A stretch of DNA of 64,000 bases from Stenotrophomonas acidaminiphila (GCA_002951995.1 CP019797.1:1596501-1660500); one strand, 5' to 3'. Positions 37,542 to 49,594 are shown, numbered from the stretch's first letter. Notes: generated from the sequence alone by a model not told the origin. Numbers and translations are program-made.

Positions 37542-37699
37542 GCGGGCGCGCCTGCCACGGCGTGTCCGGCGCGTCGGCGGATGCCGGGCCGTGCCCCGGC
37601 CGCGCGGGGCGTTCCGGCACCGGCGGCGTCCCGCCGGGACGGACGGCCCGACGCCGCAGCAGGGTCTGCACCCGCTTCCAGTTCTGGGAAAATCACACC

Positions 37700-40600
37700 A
37701 TGGCCGCCGCCCCCGTACCGAGATCCACCGTGATGAGGATGAGAAGGTTCCTTGCCCTCCTGCTGTTCTGCACCGTGACCCTGGCCGGCAACGGCGGCGC
37801 GGCCGAGGGCGGCAGCCGGGTGCTGGCGAAGTTCGACGATATCGGTGCCTGGCAGCTGATCACCTCGCCGCAGGTCAGCGGTTCGCTGCGGCCGGTGAAC
37901 GGCAATGGCGGCCGCGCGCTGTGCCTGGACTACGATTTCCACGAGGTCTCCGGCTACGCCGGCATCCGTCGCCGGCTGGATGTCACCTGGCCGGACAACT
38001 ACCAGGTGAGCTTCGGCCTGCGTGGCGACTCGCCGGCCAACGACCTGCAGTTCAAGCTGATCGACGCCAGCGGCGACAACGTGTGGTGGGTCAACCGCAG
38101 CGGCTACCGCTTCCCCAAGGACTGGACCCGGGTGAGCTACCGCAAGCGCCACATCGACAAGGCCTGGGGGCCGGGCCAGGACCCGGTCCTGCGGCGCAGC
38201 GCCGCGGTGGAGTTCACTATTTACAGCAAGGTGGGCGGCAAGGGCACGGTGTGCTTCGACCAGCTCACGCTGCAGCCGCTGCCCAAGGAGGACGGCTCGG
38301 CGCTGACCGCCAGCGTCATCGCCGATACCGCGACCGCGCTGCAGCAGCGCATCGCCGACGGCCGGCCGGACACGGTATGGATCAGCGGCGGGGTCAAGCA
38401 GCAGACCGTCAGCCTGGACCTGGGCAAGGTGCGCGAGTTCGGCGGCGCGGTGATCCAATGGGTGCCGGGGCTGGAGGCGTCGCGCTACGTGGTGCAGGCC
38501 TCGGTCGACGGGCGCGACTGGCGCAGGCTGCGCGAGGTGAGCGCCGGCGGTGGCGACCGCGACTGGCTGGCGTTGCCCGAGACCGAGGCACGCTACCTGC
38601 GTTTCGACCTCATCGACGGCCCCAGCTGGCGCTACGGCATCCGCGACATCAGCCTGAAGCCGCTGGCGTTCGCCGCCACGCCCAATGACTTCGTCCGCTC
38701 GGTCGCGCGCGACCTGCCGCGCGGGTCGCTGCCGCGCGGCTTTTCCGGCGAACAGCCGTACTGGACCCTGCTGGGCCTGGACGGCGGCAGCGAGCAGGCG
38801 TTGATGGGCGAGGACGGCACCCTGGAGGCGGTGCGCGCCGGTTTCAGCATCGAGCCGTTCGTGGTGCTCGACGGCAAGGTGCTGGGCTGGGCCGACGTCA
38901 GCGCCAGCCAGCGCCTGCAGGATGGCTACCTGCCGATTCCCTCGGTGGAATGGAAGCACGACCGGTTCGGCCTGCAGGTGACCGGCTTCGTCCAGGGCCG
39001 GCCCGGGCAGGCGCAGCTGGTGGCGCGCTACCGCCTGCACAACCCGGACAAGGTGGCGCACGAGTACCGGCTGGCGCTCGCGGTACGGCCGTTCCAGGTC
39101 AACCCGCCCAGCCAGTTCCTCAATACCGTCGGTGGCGTGAGCCGGATCGAGCGCCTGGCGATCCAGGGCGCGCAGGTGGCGGTCAACGGCCAGCCGCGGG
39201 TGTTCGCGATGACACCGCCCGATGCCGGTTTCGCCAGTGCGTTCGACAGCAAGCTCGACGTCACCCACCTGGCCGACCGCACCCTGCCGGGCACGCGCGA
39301 AGTCAGCGACCCGACCGGGCTGGCGTCCGGCGCGATGCTCTACACCTGGAAGCTGGAACCGGGGCAGAGCCGCGAGGTCGCGCTGGTGCTGCCGCAGACC
39401 GGCGCCTGGTCGATGCCCGGCCGTTTCGATGCGGACAAGGCGCAGCAGCAGGTTGCGGGAATGTGGAGGCAGACGCTGGACCAGGTGCGGCTGCAGTTGC
39501 CCGAGGCCGGCCAGCCGCTGGCCGACACCCTGCGCACCGCGCTGGCGCACATGCTGATCTCGCGGGTCGGGCCGAGCCTGCAGCCGGGCACGCGTTCGTA
39601 TGCGCGCAGCTGGATCCGCGACGGCGCGATGATTTCCGAAGGGCTGCTGCGGCTGGGTCGCGAGGACGCGGTGCGGCAATACCTGGAATGGTATGCGCCG
39701 TACCAGTTCGACAGCGGCATGGTGCCGTGCTGCGTGGACGCCCGCGGCAGCGACCCGGTGCCGGAGAACGACAGCCACGGCGAGCTGATCCATGCCATCG
39801 CCGGGTACTGGCGCCACACCGGCGACATGCAGTTCCTGCAGCGCATGTGGCCGCACGTGCTGGCCGCGTGGGGCTACATGGAAGACCTGCGGCTGAGCGA
39901 GCGCAGCGAGGACAACCGCGCGCGCCACCCGGGGTTCTACGGGATGATGCCGGCCTCGATCAGCCACGAGGGCTATTCGGCCAAGCCGGTGCATTCGTAC
40001 TGGGACGATTTCTGGGCGCTGCGCGGGTACAAGGATGCGGCCGACATGGCCATGGCGCTTGGCCTGGCCACCGAGGCCGAGGCGATGGCCGCTTCGCGCG
40101 ACCAGTTCCGCCAGGACCTGGACGCCTCGCTGCGCGCGAGCATGGCCGCGCACCGCATCGACTACCTGCCGGGCTCGGTGGAGCTGGGCGATTTCGACGC
40201 CACCTCGACCACCATCGCGCTGGCCCCGGGCGGCGAGCAGGGCCGGCTGCCGCAACCGGCGCTGGACAACACGTTCGAGCGCTACTGGCAGCAGTTCGTC
40301 GAGCGCCGCGACGGCAAGCGCCCGTGGAAGGACTACACCCCGTACGAATGGCGCAACGTCGGCGCGTTCGTGCGCCTGGGCTGGCGCGAGCGGGCCTGGG
40401 AGGCCAGCGAGTTCTTCTTCCGCGACCGCGCGCCGCCGGCCTGGAACCAGTGGGCCGAGGTGGTGTCCTCGACGCCGCGCACGCCGTTCTTCGTCGGCGA
40501 CTTGCCGCATGCCTGGGTCGCATCGGATTTCGTGCGTTCGGCGCTGGACATGTTCGCGTACGAACGCGAGATCGACGACGCCATCGTGCTGGCCGTCGGC

Positions 40601-40906
40601 GTGCCGGCGCCCTGGCTGGCGGGCAAGGGCGTCGCCATCGAGGGCCTGCGCACCGCGCATGGCCCGCTGCGTTATTCGCTGGTGCGCGACGAGCGGCAGC
40701 TGACCCTGAAGGTCGCCGACGGCCTGCGCCTGCCCGGCGGCGGGCTGGTGCTGCCGTGGCCCTACGCGGGCGAGCCGGGCGCGGCCCGGATCAACGGCGA
40801 ACCGGCGGCGTGGTCGGGGAGCGAACTGCGGATCACCACGTTGCCGGCGAAAGTCGAGATCGAGATCCCCGCCGACCTGCGGCGCAGCGAGCGTGGCCGG
40901 CGCTGA
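37700..40906 (+). CDS. discoidin-domain (alpha/alpha)6 glycosidase-like exported protein
   Basis: 1068 residues. Signal peptide near residues 15-35; a start 11 codons later (37733) is possible. A beta-sandwich region (about 38-190) is followed by an F5/8-type C (discoidin) domain at about 197-320 with EFGGAVIQWVPGLEASRYVVQ and WRRLREVSAG. Next is a beta-rich linker domain (about 340-570), then an (alpha/alpha)6-toroid-like region with ARSWIRDGAMISEGLLRLG (about 632), PENDSHGELIHAIAGYWRH and PYEWRNVGAFVRLGW (about 880). Asp/Glu in these motifs could be catalytic. It follows the permeases after 158 bases. Exact activity unknown. Confidence 0.8.
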   Translation: MAAAPVPRSTVMRMRRFLALLLFCTVTLAGNGGAAEGGSRVLAKFDDIGAWQLITSPQVSGSLRPVNGNGGRALCLDYDFHEVSGYAGIRRRLDVTWPDNYQVSFGLRGDSPANDLQFKLIDASGDNVWWVNRSGYRFPKDWTRVSYRKRHIDKAWGPGQDPVLRRSAAVEFTIYSKVGGKGTVCFDQLTLQPLPKEDGSALTASVIADTATALQQRIADGRPDTVWISGGVKQQTVSLDLGKVREFGGAVIQWVPGLEASRYVVQASVDGRDWRRLREVSAGGGDRDWLALPETEARYLRFDLIDGPSWRYGIRDISLKPLAFAATPNDFVRSVARDLPRGSLPRGFSGEQPYWTLLGLDGGSEQALMGEDGTLEAVRAGFSIEPFVVLDGKVLGWADVSASQRLQDGYLPIPSVEWKHDRFGLQVTGFVQGRPGQAQLVARYRLHNPDKVAHEYRLALAVRPFQVNPPSQFLNTVGGVSRIERLAIQGAQVAVNGQPRVFAMTPPDAGFASAFDSKLDVTHLADRTLPGTREVSDPTGLASGAMLYTWKLEPGQSREVALVLPQTGAWSMPGRFDADKAQQQVAGMWRQTLDQVRLQLPEAGQPLADTLRTALAHMLISRVGPSLQPGTRSYARSWIRDGAMISEGLLRLGREDAVRQYLEWYAPYQFDSGMVPCCVDARGSDPVPENDSHGELIHAIAGYWRHTGDMQFLQRMWPHVLAAWGYMEDLRLSERSEDNRARHPGFYGMMPASISHEGYSAKPVHSYWDDFWALRGYKDAADMAMALGLATEAEAMAASRDQFRQDLDASLRASMAAHRIDYLPGSVELGDFDATSTTIALAPGGEQGRLPQPALDNTFERYWQQFVERRDGKRPWKDYTPYEWRNVGAFVRLGWRERAWEASEFFFRDRAPPAWNQWAEVVSSTPRTPFFVGDLPHAWVASDFVRSALDMFAYEREIDDAIVLAVGVPAPWLAGKGVAIEGLRTAHGPLRYSLVRDERQLTLKVADGLRLPGGGLVLPWPYAGEPGAARINGEPAAWSGSELRITTLPAKVEIEIPADLRRSERGRR

Positions 40907-40923
40907 GGCCGCCGCGCCGTCGC

Positions 40924-41181
40924 TCAGCCGGGGTTGCGGGCGCGGCTCGCGTCCTCGTGCAGCGCCTCGTTCAATTGGTCGACGACGATCGCCCAGGCAT
41001 CGTCGCTGGCAAGCTTCTCGCGCAGGAACTGGCGCTGCCCCGCGTTCCAGAAGGGCGCCTCGCCGATGCCGGTTTCCAGCGGCAGTTGGTGGTTGCGGAT
41101 GAACCCGGCGATGGCCTGTTCGTCGGCGTCCAGGCCGAGCTGGAGGAAGAGGTTGCGCATGCGCGGGGTGGTTTCGTCCAT
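40924..41181 (-). CDS. DUF2789-family protein
   Basis: 85-residue small protein. RNLFLQLGLDADEQAIAGF, PFWNAGQRQFLREKL and WAIVVDQLNEAL match DUF2789. Function unknown. It sits between the convergent discoidin gene and eda. Confidence 0.8.
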   Translation of the reverse strand: MDETTPRMRNLFLQLGLDADEQAIAGFIRNHQLPLETGIGEAPFWNAGQRQFLREKLASDDAWAIVVDQLNEALHEDASRARNPG

Positions 41182-41338
41182 CGATCACTCGGCTCCGGGG
41201 AAAGGTCGTGCGCCATCATGACCGCAACCCTGTGTTGCCCGCGCCAAGGCCGGACGGATGTGCGCGGCGTCTTGCAGGCAGGCCCCATCGCAACGAAGCG
41301 CGCGGGTGCCATGCGTCGGCCGGCGCCGCGGCGTGCGC

Positions 41339-41998
41339 TCAGCCGGCGCGGACCGCGCGCACGATGGCGGCGGCGGCCGCGGCCGATTTCCTCACCGCGT
41401 CCCACTGCCCGCTGCGGATCCAGGCGTCCTGCACCATCCACGAGCCGCCGATGCAGACCACGTTCTTCTGGCCGAGGTAGTCGGCCGCGGTGGCCTCGGT
41501 GATGCCGCCGGTGGGGCACAGCTTCAGCTCGGGCATCGGCCCGGCCACGCCCTTGATCATCGCCAGCCCGCCCACGGCGGTGGCCGGGAACAGCTTGCAG
41601 ACGCGGAAGCCGCGCGCCAGCAGGGCCAGCAGTTCGGTGGGCGAGGCCGCGCCCGGGACCACCGGCAGCGGCGCCCTGGCCAGCGCGTCGGCCATGTGCG
41701 CCGGCGTGCCCGGGGTCACCAGGAAGTCGGCGCCGACGTCGATGGCCTGGCGCATCTGCTCGACGGTCAGCACGGTGCCGGCGCCGACCACCACGTCGGG
41801 CAACTCGCGCTTGAGCATGGACAGCGCGTCCATCGCCACCGGCGTGCGCAGGGTCAGCTCGATGGCGGGCAGGCCGCCTTCGAGCAGTGCGGCGCTGACC
41901 GCGCGCGCCTGGTCGAGGGTGTGGACGGTGACGACGGGCAGGATGCCGGCGGCGGTGAGCAGGTGTTCGGCGCGGTCCTGGTGCTGGGCGATGGTCAT
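41339..41998 (-). CDS. eda: KDPG aldolase
   Basis: 2-keto-3-deoxy-6-phosphogluconate aldolase, last step of the Entner-Doudoroff pathway (KDPG to pyruvate and glyceraldehyde-3-phosphate). 219 residues, TIM barrel, Schiff-base Lys in FRVCKLFPA, plus [19 protein letters not shown] and PTGGIT. Starts 43 bases after edd on the same strand. Confidence 0.96.
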   Translation of the reverse strand: MTIAQHQDRAEHLLTAAGILPVVTVHTLDQARAVSAALLEGGLPAIELTLRTPVAMDALSMLKRELPDVVVGAGTVLTVEQMRQAIDVGADFLVTPGTPAHMADALARAPLPVVPGAASPTELLALLARGFRVCKLFPATAVGGLAMIKGVAGPMPELKLCPTGGITEATAADYLGQKNVVCIGGSWMVQDAWIRSGQWDAVRKSAAAAAAIVRAVRAG

Positions 41999-42040
41999 GG
42001 CGGGTTCCGGTGGGGCGGGACGCGGCGCGTCCCGTGGGGG

Positions 42041-43956
<1,916 letters not shown>

Positions 43957-43970
43957 GGCTTTTACACGCA

Positions 43971-43994
43971 GGGAAAGGGGGAGGGGGAGGCGGG
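43971..43994 (+). other. G-quadruplex-capable purine tract in the edd leader
   Basis: Plus strand reads GGG-AAA-GGGGG-A-GGGGG-A-GGCGGG, four or more G runs with very short loops, inside a purine stretch reaching about 44030. It lies 15-38 bases before the edd ATG, on the template strand for edd. Confidence 0.5.
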
Positions 43995-44110
43995 AGGAAG
44001 GAGGCTGCGGAAGGCGGAAAGTGGTGGGCGCGGCCCATGCCGGATCATCGCCCCGGCACGCGGCAGGGCGCGTGATCCCGCACGCCCGCCGGTTCTTTCC
44101 CGGTTCGCCT

Positions 44111-44827
44111 TCACCCGCACCAGTGCACGCGCAGCTTCGGGCCGGGCGCGTCGATGGCGGCCAGCACCGGATAGCGATGCACGTCTCCCGAGGCGAGCGC
44201 CGCCTCCAGTACCTCGAGCTTCTGCTTGCCGCGCAGCAACAGCAGGCGGTTGCCGACGGACGCCAGCCCGCGCGGGGTCAGGGTGATGCGCAGGTGCCAG
44301 TCGCGGGCGACCGGGCAACCGCTGGCGTCCAGCGCCGCATACGGCTTGCTGCCCTGCAGGGCGCGTTCGAGGTCGCGCGAGCCCGGGAACAGCGAGGCGG
44401 TGTGGCCATCGTTGCCCATGCCCAGCACGACCAGGCAGGCCGGCTGCGAGTACTCGGCCTGCAGGTTGGCGTCATGGACGCATTCGGCCAGCGATTTGCC
44501 CACCCGCACCAGGGGGTCGAAATGCGCGCCCTCGGCGAAGTTGAGGAAGCTGTGGCGCACCAGCCAGGCGTTGCTGTCGCGGTCCTGCGGCGACAGCCAG
44601 CGCTCGTCCGCCAGGCCCACTTCCACCCGTGCCCATTCCAGCGGCTGCTCGGCCAGCAGTTCGTAGACCGGGGCCGGCGTGGTGCCGCCGGACAGCAGCA
44701 TGCGCGCGCGGCCGCGCTGGCCGATCTCATGGCCGAGGATCGTCGCCATCTCGCGGGCGACGTTTTCGGTCCAGGCCTCCTCGTCGGAGTGGCGGACCAG
44801 GGTCAGGCGTTCGGCGAGTGCGCTCAT
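44111..44827 (-). CDS. pgl: 6-phosphogluconolactonase
   Basis: 238 residues of the DevB/NagB-like fold, hydrolysing 6-phosphogluconolactone. [34 protein letters not shown] and [18 protein letters not shown] overlaps the glk stop (ATGA), so zwf-glk-pgl is one coupled unit; edd follows after 154 bases. Confidence 0.94.
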   Translation of the reverse strand: MSALAERLTLVRHSDEEAWTENVAREMATILGHEIGQRGRARMLLSGGTTPAPVYELLAEQPLEWARVEVGLADERWLSPQDRDSNAWLVRHSFLNFAEGAHFDPLVRVGKSLAECVHDANLQAEYSQPACLVVLGMGNDGHTASLFPGSRDLERALQGSKPYAALDASGCPVARDWHLRITLTPRGLASVGNRLLLLRGKQKLEVLEAALASGDVHRYPVLAAIDAPGPKLRVHWCG

Positions 44828-45830
44828 GCGGGTGCTCCGGATGGGGCCTGCTCCAGGTCCAGCGCGTACGCGGCCGCGCCGAGCAGGCCCGGGCAGGGGT
44901 GGACGATGGCCAGCGACGGTACCTGCGACAGGGTCGCGCTGAAACGCCCCTTGTTCTCGAAATGGCTGCGGAAGCCGGAATGGCGCAGGGACTCGAGCAG
45001 CCGCGGCACCAGGCCGCCGGTGAGGAACACGCCGTCCCAGGCGCCCTGGACCAGTACCGCGTCGCCGGCGACCGCGCCGAAGATGTCCATGAACACCTCG
45101 ATCGCGCGCATGGCGACCGGGTCGCCGGCGGCGGCGCGCTCGCTGACCTGCGCCGGCTGCGGCTGGCCCGGGTCCTGGCCGGCGATCTCGCTCAGCGCGC
45201 GGTGCAGGTTGACCAGGCCCGGGCCGCAGATCAACCGCTCGTTGGAGACGCGCCCGAACTGCTGGCCCAGGATCTGCAGGATGCGGATCTGCTCGGGGTG
45301 GTCGGCGCGAAACTGGCATGGCCGCCCTCGGTCGCCAGCGGGTAATAGCGGCCATCACGGACCACCAGCCCGCCCACCCCCAGGCCGGTGCCGGGGCCGA
45401 TCACGCAGTAGTTGCGTGGCTGCGACGGCGCGGCCGGCTGCCAGGGGGCACCGCCGGTCTGGACCACGTCGGCCGGTTGCAGCAGCGCCACCGACATCGC
45501 CTGGGCGACGAAGTCGTTGATCAGGTGCAGCCGCGACAGGCCCAGTTGCGTGGCGGTGCGCGAGCGCGAGATCACCCATGGATGGTTGGTGATGCGCGCC
45601 TCGTCGCCGTCCACCCGCCCGGCCACGGCGAACACCCCGCTGTGGGCCCGGGCACCGCGCTCGCGCAGGTAGCAGGCAGCGGCATCGGCCAGCGACGCGA
45701 AACGCGCCACCGGGTATTCGCCGATGCTGCCCGGGTCCAGCGGGGCGGCGGTGGAGGTGTCGGCCAGCGCGAAGCGCGCGTTGGTGCCGCCGATGTCGGC
45801 GACCAGCACGTGTCCGGCCGGGCCGCTCAC
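44824..45830 (-). CDS. glk: glucokinase (apparent frameshift)
   Basis: ROK-independent, Glk-type ATP glucokinase giving glucose-6-phosphate. GTG start at 45830 overlaps the zwf stop. ATP site LVADIGGTNARFAL, then HLINDFVAQAMSV, VIGPGTGLGVGGL and ATEGGHASFAP; the C-terminal part has RLICGPGLVNLHRAL-type sequence and DGVFLTGGLVPRLLE. The frame breaks near 45303-45309, where one added base joins SFAP-DHPEQIRILQIL. Repaired length about 335 residues, as in the family. Confidence 0.9.
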
Positions 45831-47266
45831 AGCGCGTCGTCCGCGCGGTTGTCGGCGACGATCGCCGCGGGCAGGAACAGGTGCGCCTGCGCCGGGCCCC
45901 AGCTGCCGGCCGGATACGGTTCCATCGGCAGGTCGGCGGCCTTCCAGGCGTCGGCGACGCTGTCGATCCAGGCCCACGCCGCGCGCACTTCGTCATCGCG
46001 CACGAACAGCGCGTGGTTGCCGTTGAAGGCATCCAGGAACAGGCGCTCGTAGGCGATGCGGCGATGCAGGCCGGTGGGTACCGACAGTTCCAGCTCCAGC
46101 GGCTGCAGTTCCAGCGCGCCCCATTCCGGGCCCGCCAGCGAACTCATCAGCCCCAGCTGGATGTTCTCCTGCGGCTGCAGCTGGAAGGTCAGCCGGTTGG
46201 GCTGGGCATGGCGGCGGTCGGGGCGTTCGAACAGCCAGTGGGTGACCGGCTTGAGGTTGACCTCGATGCGGGTGGTGCGCTCGGGCAGTCGCTTGCCGGT
46301 GACCAGGTGGAACGGCACCCCGGCCCAGCGCCAGTTGTCGATATGCGCGGTGACGCCGACGAAGGTCTCGGCCTCGCTGCCTTCCGGCGGCTGATAGGCC
46401 TGTGCCGGCTGACCATTGATGGTGCCGGCGGTGTAGCGGCCGCGCACGCTGTCCTTGGCCGCATGGCGCGCGTCGAGCGGGCGCAGTGCGCGCAGCACCT
46501 TGACCTTCTCGTCGCGGATCCGGTCCGCTTCCAGCGAGGCCGGCGGCTCCATCGCCACCAGGCACAGCAGCTGCAGGATGTGGCTCTGCACCATGTCGCG
46601 CATCGCGCCGGAGCGCGAGTAGTACGAGTCGCGGCCGTCGACGCCGTCGCTCTCGGCCACCATGATGTGCACCGATTCGATGTAATTGCGGTTCCACACC
46701 GCTTCCAGCAGGGTGTTGCCGAAGCGCAGCGCCATCAGGTTCTGCACCGCGGCCTTGCCCAGGTAATGGTCGATGCGGAACACCCGGTCCTCGTCGATCA
46801 GCGCGCCGATCGACCGCAGGATCTGCTCGGCGCTGTCGCTGTCCGAGCCGATCGGCTTCTCCAGCATCAGCCGGTGCGGCGCGGACAGCGCGCCGCCCAG
46901 GGCCAGGCCCTCGCAGGTGGAGATGTACAGCCCGGGCGGGATCGACAGGTAGCTGACGCAGTGGCGGTCGTTGAACTCGCGCACCGCGTCGGCGATCGAG
47001 CCGGGGTCGCGCAGGTCGACCGAGCGGTAGTCGATGCGCCGCAGCAGGTTGTTGATGTCGTCCTGGCTGGCCTGCGGCAGGGCCTGTTCCAGGCGTGGCC
47101 GTAGGATGTCGCGGAACTTGTCGGTGTCGTGCGGCGAGAGCGCCATCGCGCGCACCCGGAAATCCTCGGGGAGCAGGCCATCGCCGAGCAGCCGCAGCAG
47201 GGAAGGGAACAGATAGCGCTGGGCCAGGTCGCCTGTGGCACCGAACAGGAGGAGGGTGTCGTGCAT
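45827..47266 (-). CDS. zwf: glucose-6-phosphate 1-dehydrogenase
   Basis: 479 residues, first enzyme of the Entner-Doudoroff/pentose phosphate entry. NADP site LLLFGATGDLAQRYLFPSL, catalytic RIDHYLGKAAVQNLMALRFGN. The start at 47266 (MHDTLLLFGATGDL) is the family-like one; an in-frame ATG at 47293 would add nine residues. First gene of zwf-glk-pgl, followed by edd-eda on the same strand. Confidence 0.94.
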   Translation of the reverse strand: MHDTLLLFGATGDLAQRYLFPSLLRLLGDGLLPEDFRVRAMALSPHDTDKFRDILRPRLEQALPQASQDDINNLLRRIDYRSVDLRDPGSIADAVREFNDRHCVSYLSIPPGLYISTCEGLALGGALSAPHRLMLEKPIGSDSDSAEQILRSIGALIDEDRVFRIDHYLGKAAVQNLMALRFGNTLLEAVWNRNYIESVHIMVAESDGVDGRDSYYSRSGAMRDMVQSHILQLLCLVAMEPPASLEADRIRDEKVKVLRALRPLDARHAAKDSVRGRYTAGTINGQPAQAYQPPEGSEAETFVGVTAHIDNWRWAGVPFHLVTGKRLPERTTRIEVNLKPVTHWLFERPDRRHAQPNRLTFQLQPQENIQLGLMSSLAGPEWGALELQPLELELSVPTGLHRRIAYERLFLDAFNGNHALFVRDDEVRAAWAWIDSVADAWKAADLPMEPYPAGSWGPAQAHLFLPAAIVADNRADDAL

Positions 47267-47614
47267 GGCTCGAGTTTCGTGTTCTGGTGACATCGTTGTC
47301 AATCGCCCTTCGCTATGTTCTGGTTGCTGTTCCAGTGGGGGTCCCGCAGCCGTCGGCCGCCCCTGCGCCGTGTCCGGGTGGGTGCGGCGAGCGCGCTGGG
47401 AGGGGGAGCGGTCCGCGGGTGTCGAAACCGGCCGGTGCGGGCGTCCGCCAGCGCCGCCGCGAACCATGGATGGTGCCATGGGAGAACGCTTGCGTGGCAG
47501 AATGTTTCCCCTGTATTCGTATTCGAACGCGGTCGTCCCGACCGCATTGGCGACGCGCGTCGCCATCCACTTCGCCGGTCGCCGTGGGCGCGGCCGGACT
47601 GAATGAGGCAGGCG
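47267..47614. promoter_or_regulatory. divergent promoter region between zwf and ABC ATPase
   Basis: 348 bases without a gene. On the plus strand TTGCGT (47490-47495) and TATTCG about 18 bases later form a weak promoter candidate for the ATPase gene. Within it GAACGCTTGC (47484-47493) shares the core AACGCTT with the LacI-type site at 28729-28742, so both halves of the sugar locus may answer to one regulator. Low certainty. Confidence 0.35.
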
Positions 47615-48715
47615 ATGGCGGACGTGCGGTTCGACGGAGTGCGCAAGGTCTACGACAACGGCCAGGTCGCCGTGCATGGGGCCAGTTTCGACATCGCCGA
47701 CGGCGAGCTGATGGTGCTGGTGGGGCCGTCGGGCTGCGGCAAGTCGACCTTGTTGCGGATGGTCGCGGGGCTGGAAGAGATCAGCGCCGGCACGCTGTCC
47801 ATCGGCGGGCGCGTGGTCAACGACGTCGCGCCCAAGGACCGCGACATCGCCATGGTGTTCCAGAACTACGCGTTGTACCCGCACATGACCGTGGCCGAGA
47901 ACCTCGCCTTCGCGCTGAAGCTGCGCGGGCACGACAAGGCCGAGATCGCGCGCCGGGTGCAGGGTGCGGCCGACATGCTGGGCCTGGGCGGAATGCTGGA
48001 CAAGCTGCCGCGGGCGATGTCCGGCGGGCAGCGCCAGCGCGTGGCGTTGGGGCGGGCGCTGGTGCGCGAGCCGGCGGTGTTCCTGCTGGACGAGCCGTTG
48101 TCCAATCTCGATGCCAAGCTGCGCCACTCGGTGCGCACCGAGATCGCGCAGCTGCACCGCAAGCTCGGCACCACGATGATCTACGTCACCCACGACCAGG
48201 TCGAGGCGATGACCCTGGGCCAGCGCATCGTGGTGCTCAACGACGGCATGGTCCAGCAGATCGACACGCCGATGGCGCTGTACCAGCGCCCGGCCAACCT
48301 GTTCGTCGCCGGCTTCCTCGGCAGCCCGGCCATGAACACGCTCAAGGGGCGGTTGCAGGCGCTGGCGGGCGGGGACGTGGCGCTGGACATGGGCCAGGAC
48401 GGTCGCATTCCACTCGGTCACGCACCGGTGCCGGCTGCCTGGTCCGGACGCGAAGTGGTGGTCGGCGTGCGCCCGGAGCACCTGCAGCCGGGCGGCGGCG
48501 ACGCGGCTTTCCCGGCGCTGATCGACGGCATCGAGCCGGTCGGCAACGAAATGTTCGTCAACCTGCGCCATGCCGGCCGGCCGCTGGTGATGCGGGTACC
48601 GCCGCAGGTGCTGCCCGCCGCGGGCGCGCGGATCGACGTGGCCGTCGTTCCGGCGGCGCTGCATTTCTTCGACGTGGACAGCGGCCTGCGCCTGGACGCG
48701 GCGCAGGCGGCCTGA
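47615..48715 (+). CDS. sugar ABC transporter ATP-binding protein (MalK/UgpC/MsmX type)
   Basis: 366 residues from ATG 47615, chosen because GAGG stands seven bases before it (47603 is also in frame). Walker A GPSGCGKST, YALYPHMTVAENLAF, signature MSGGQRQRVALGRALV, Walker B VFLLDEPLSNLD, then the regulatory/TOBE domain with GVRPEHLQP. It is the only ATPase of this type in the window and fits the binding protein and permeases at 34.6-37.5 kb. Confidence 0.93.
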   Translation: MADVRFDGVRKVYDNGQVAVHGASFDIADGELMVLVGPSGCGKSTLLRMVAGLEEISAGTLSIGGRVVNDVAPKDRDIAMVFQNYALYPHMTVAENLAFALKLRGHDKAEIARRVQGAADMLGLGGMLDKLPRAMSGGQRQRVALGRALVREPAVFLLDEPLSNLDAKLRHSVRTEIAQLHRKLGTTMIYVTHDQVEAMTLGQRIVVLNDGMVQQIDTPMALYQRPANLFVAGFLGSPAMNTLKGRLQALAGGDVALDMGQDGRIPLGHAPVPAAWSGREVVVGVRPEHLQPGGGDAAFPALIDGIEPVGNEMFVNLRHAGRPLVMRVPPQVLPAAGARIDVAVVPAALHFFDVDSGLRLDAAQAA

Positions 48716-49576
48716 TCAGCGCGCCAGGCCGTCGAGCAGCTCCAGGCGCTCGACCGCCGCGCCCGCCACTTCTAGGCCGCCCGCCGGCAGGTCCAGCGGC
48801 AGCACCGCCAGTGCCAGCGTGCCGGCGCTGCTGGCGACGGTGCCGATGGCCGCGCCCGCCTGGGTCACCGCGTCGCCGGGCGTGCTGGCGAGGTCGCCAT
48901 GCAGCAGGGCCAGCGAGCGCTTGGCCTTGCCCAGGAAATGGGTGCGCGCCACGATTTCCTGACCCGGGTAGCAGCCCTTCTTCACGCTGTAGGCCGCAAG
49001 CCGGTCCAGCCCCAGCTGCTGCGGCGTCCACTGTTCCTGCTGCGAGGCCTCCAGCCGCGGCAGCCCGAAGCGCAGGTCCCACTGGCGCCAGGCCAGCTCG
49101 GCGGCATCGGCGTACGCTGCGGTGCCCGCCGGCACCAGGCGCAGGGTGCGCGGGTGGGCCGCGGTCCCCAGGTCCAGTTCGATGGCGCCACCGTCGAGGT
49201 GGGCGAATGCGGCGCCATGGGCGCGGGCAGGCGCCTGGAACGCGGCTTCGACGGCGAAGGCATCGGCGTGGGCAAGGGTGACCTTGCGCCTGAATACGAA
49301 GCGCCGCAGCTGTTCGGCCATGGCCTCGACACCGCCGTCGTGGCAGAGCAGCAGCAGTTGTCCGGCATCGAGCCGCAGCAGCTGGAACACGGCCAGGACG
49401 CGGCCCTTGGCGGTCAGCCACGCATTCCAGTGCCAATGGCCGTCGGCCAGCGACGGTACGTCGTTGGCGAACTGGGCCTGGGCGAAGGCGACCGCGTCCG
49501 GGCCGGAAAGGGCCAGCACCTGGGGCCGGCGCAGTGCGCGCGTACCGCTGAAGAGGGGGGCGAGGTTGTCAGACAC
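48716..49576 (-). CDS. ygfZ: folate-binding Fe-S assembly/repair protein YgfZ
   Basis: GcvT-like tetrahydrofolate protein that helps maintain Fe-S enzymes. 286 residues; hallmark KGCYPGQEIVARTHFLGKAKRSL. GTG start at 49576 gives MSDNLAPLFSG. Diverges from the sdh operon, whose SdhB is itself an Fe-S protein. Confidence 0.92.
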   Translation of the reverse strand: MSDNLAPLFSGTRALRRPQVLALSGPDAVAFAQAQFANDVPSLADGHWHWNAWLTAKGRVLAVFQLLRLDAGQLLLLCHDGGVEAMAEQLRRFVFRRKVTLAHADAFAVEAAFQAPARAHGAAFAHLDGGAIELDLGTAAHPRTLRLVPAGTAAYADAAELAWRQWDLRFGLPRLEASQQEQWTPQQLGLDRLAAYSVKKGCYPGQEIVARTHFLGKAKRSLALLHGDLASTPGDAVTQAGAAIGTVASSAGTLALAVLPLDLPAGGLEVAGAAVERLELLDGLAR

Positions 49577-49594
49577 GTGAACGGGGACTAAAAT
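49566..49594 (+). promoter_or_regulatory. promoter of the sdh operon
   Basis: TTGTCA (49566-49571; five of six to TTGACA), a 17-base spacer, then TAAAAT (49589-49594; five of six to TATAAT). Predicted start near 49601, 15 bases before the SDHAF4-like gene. The -35 lies inside the first codons of ygfZ on the other strand. Confidence 0.65.
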
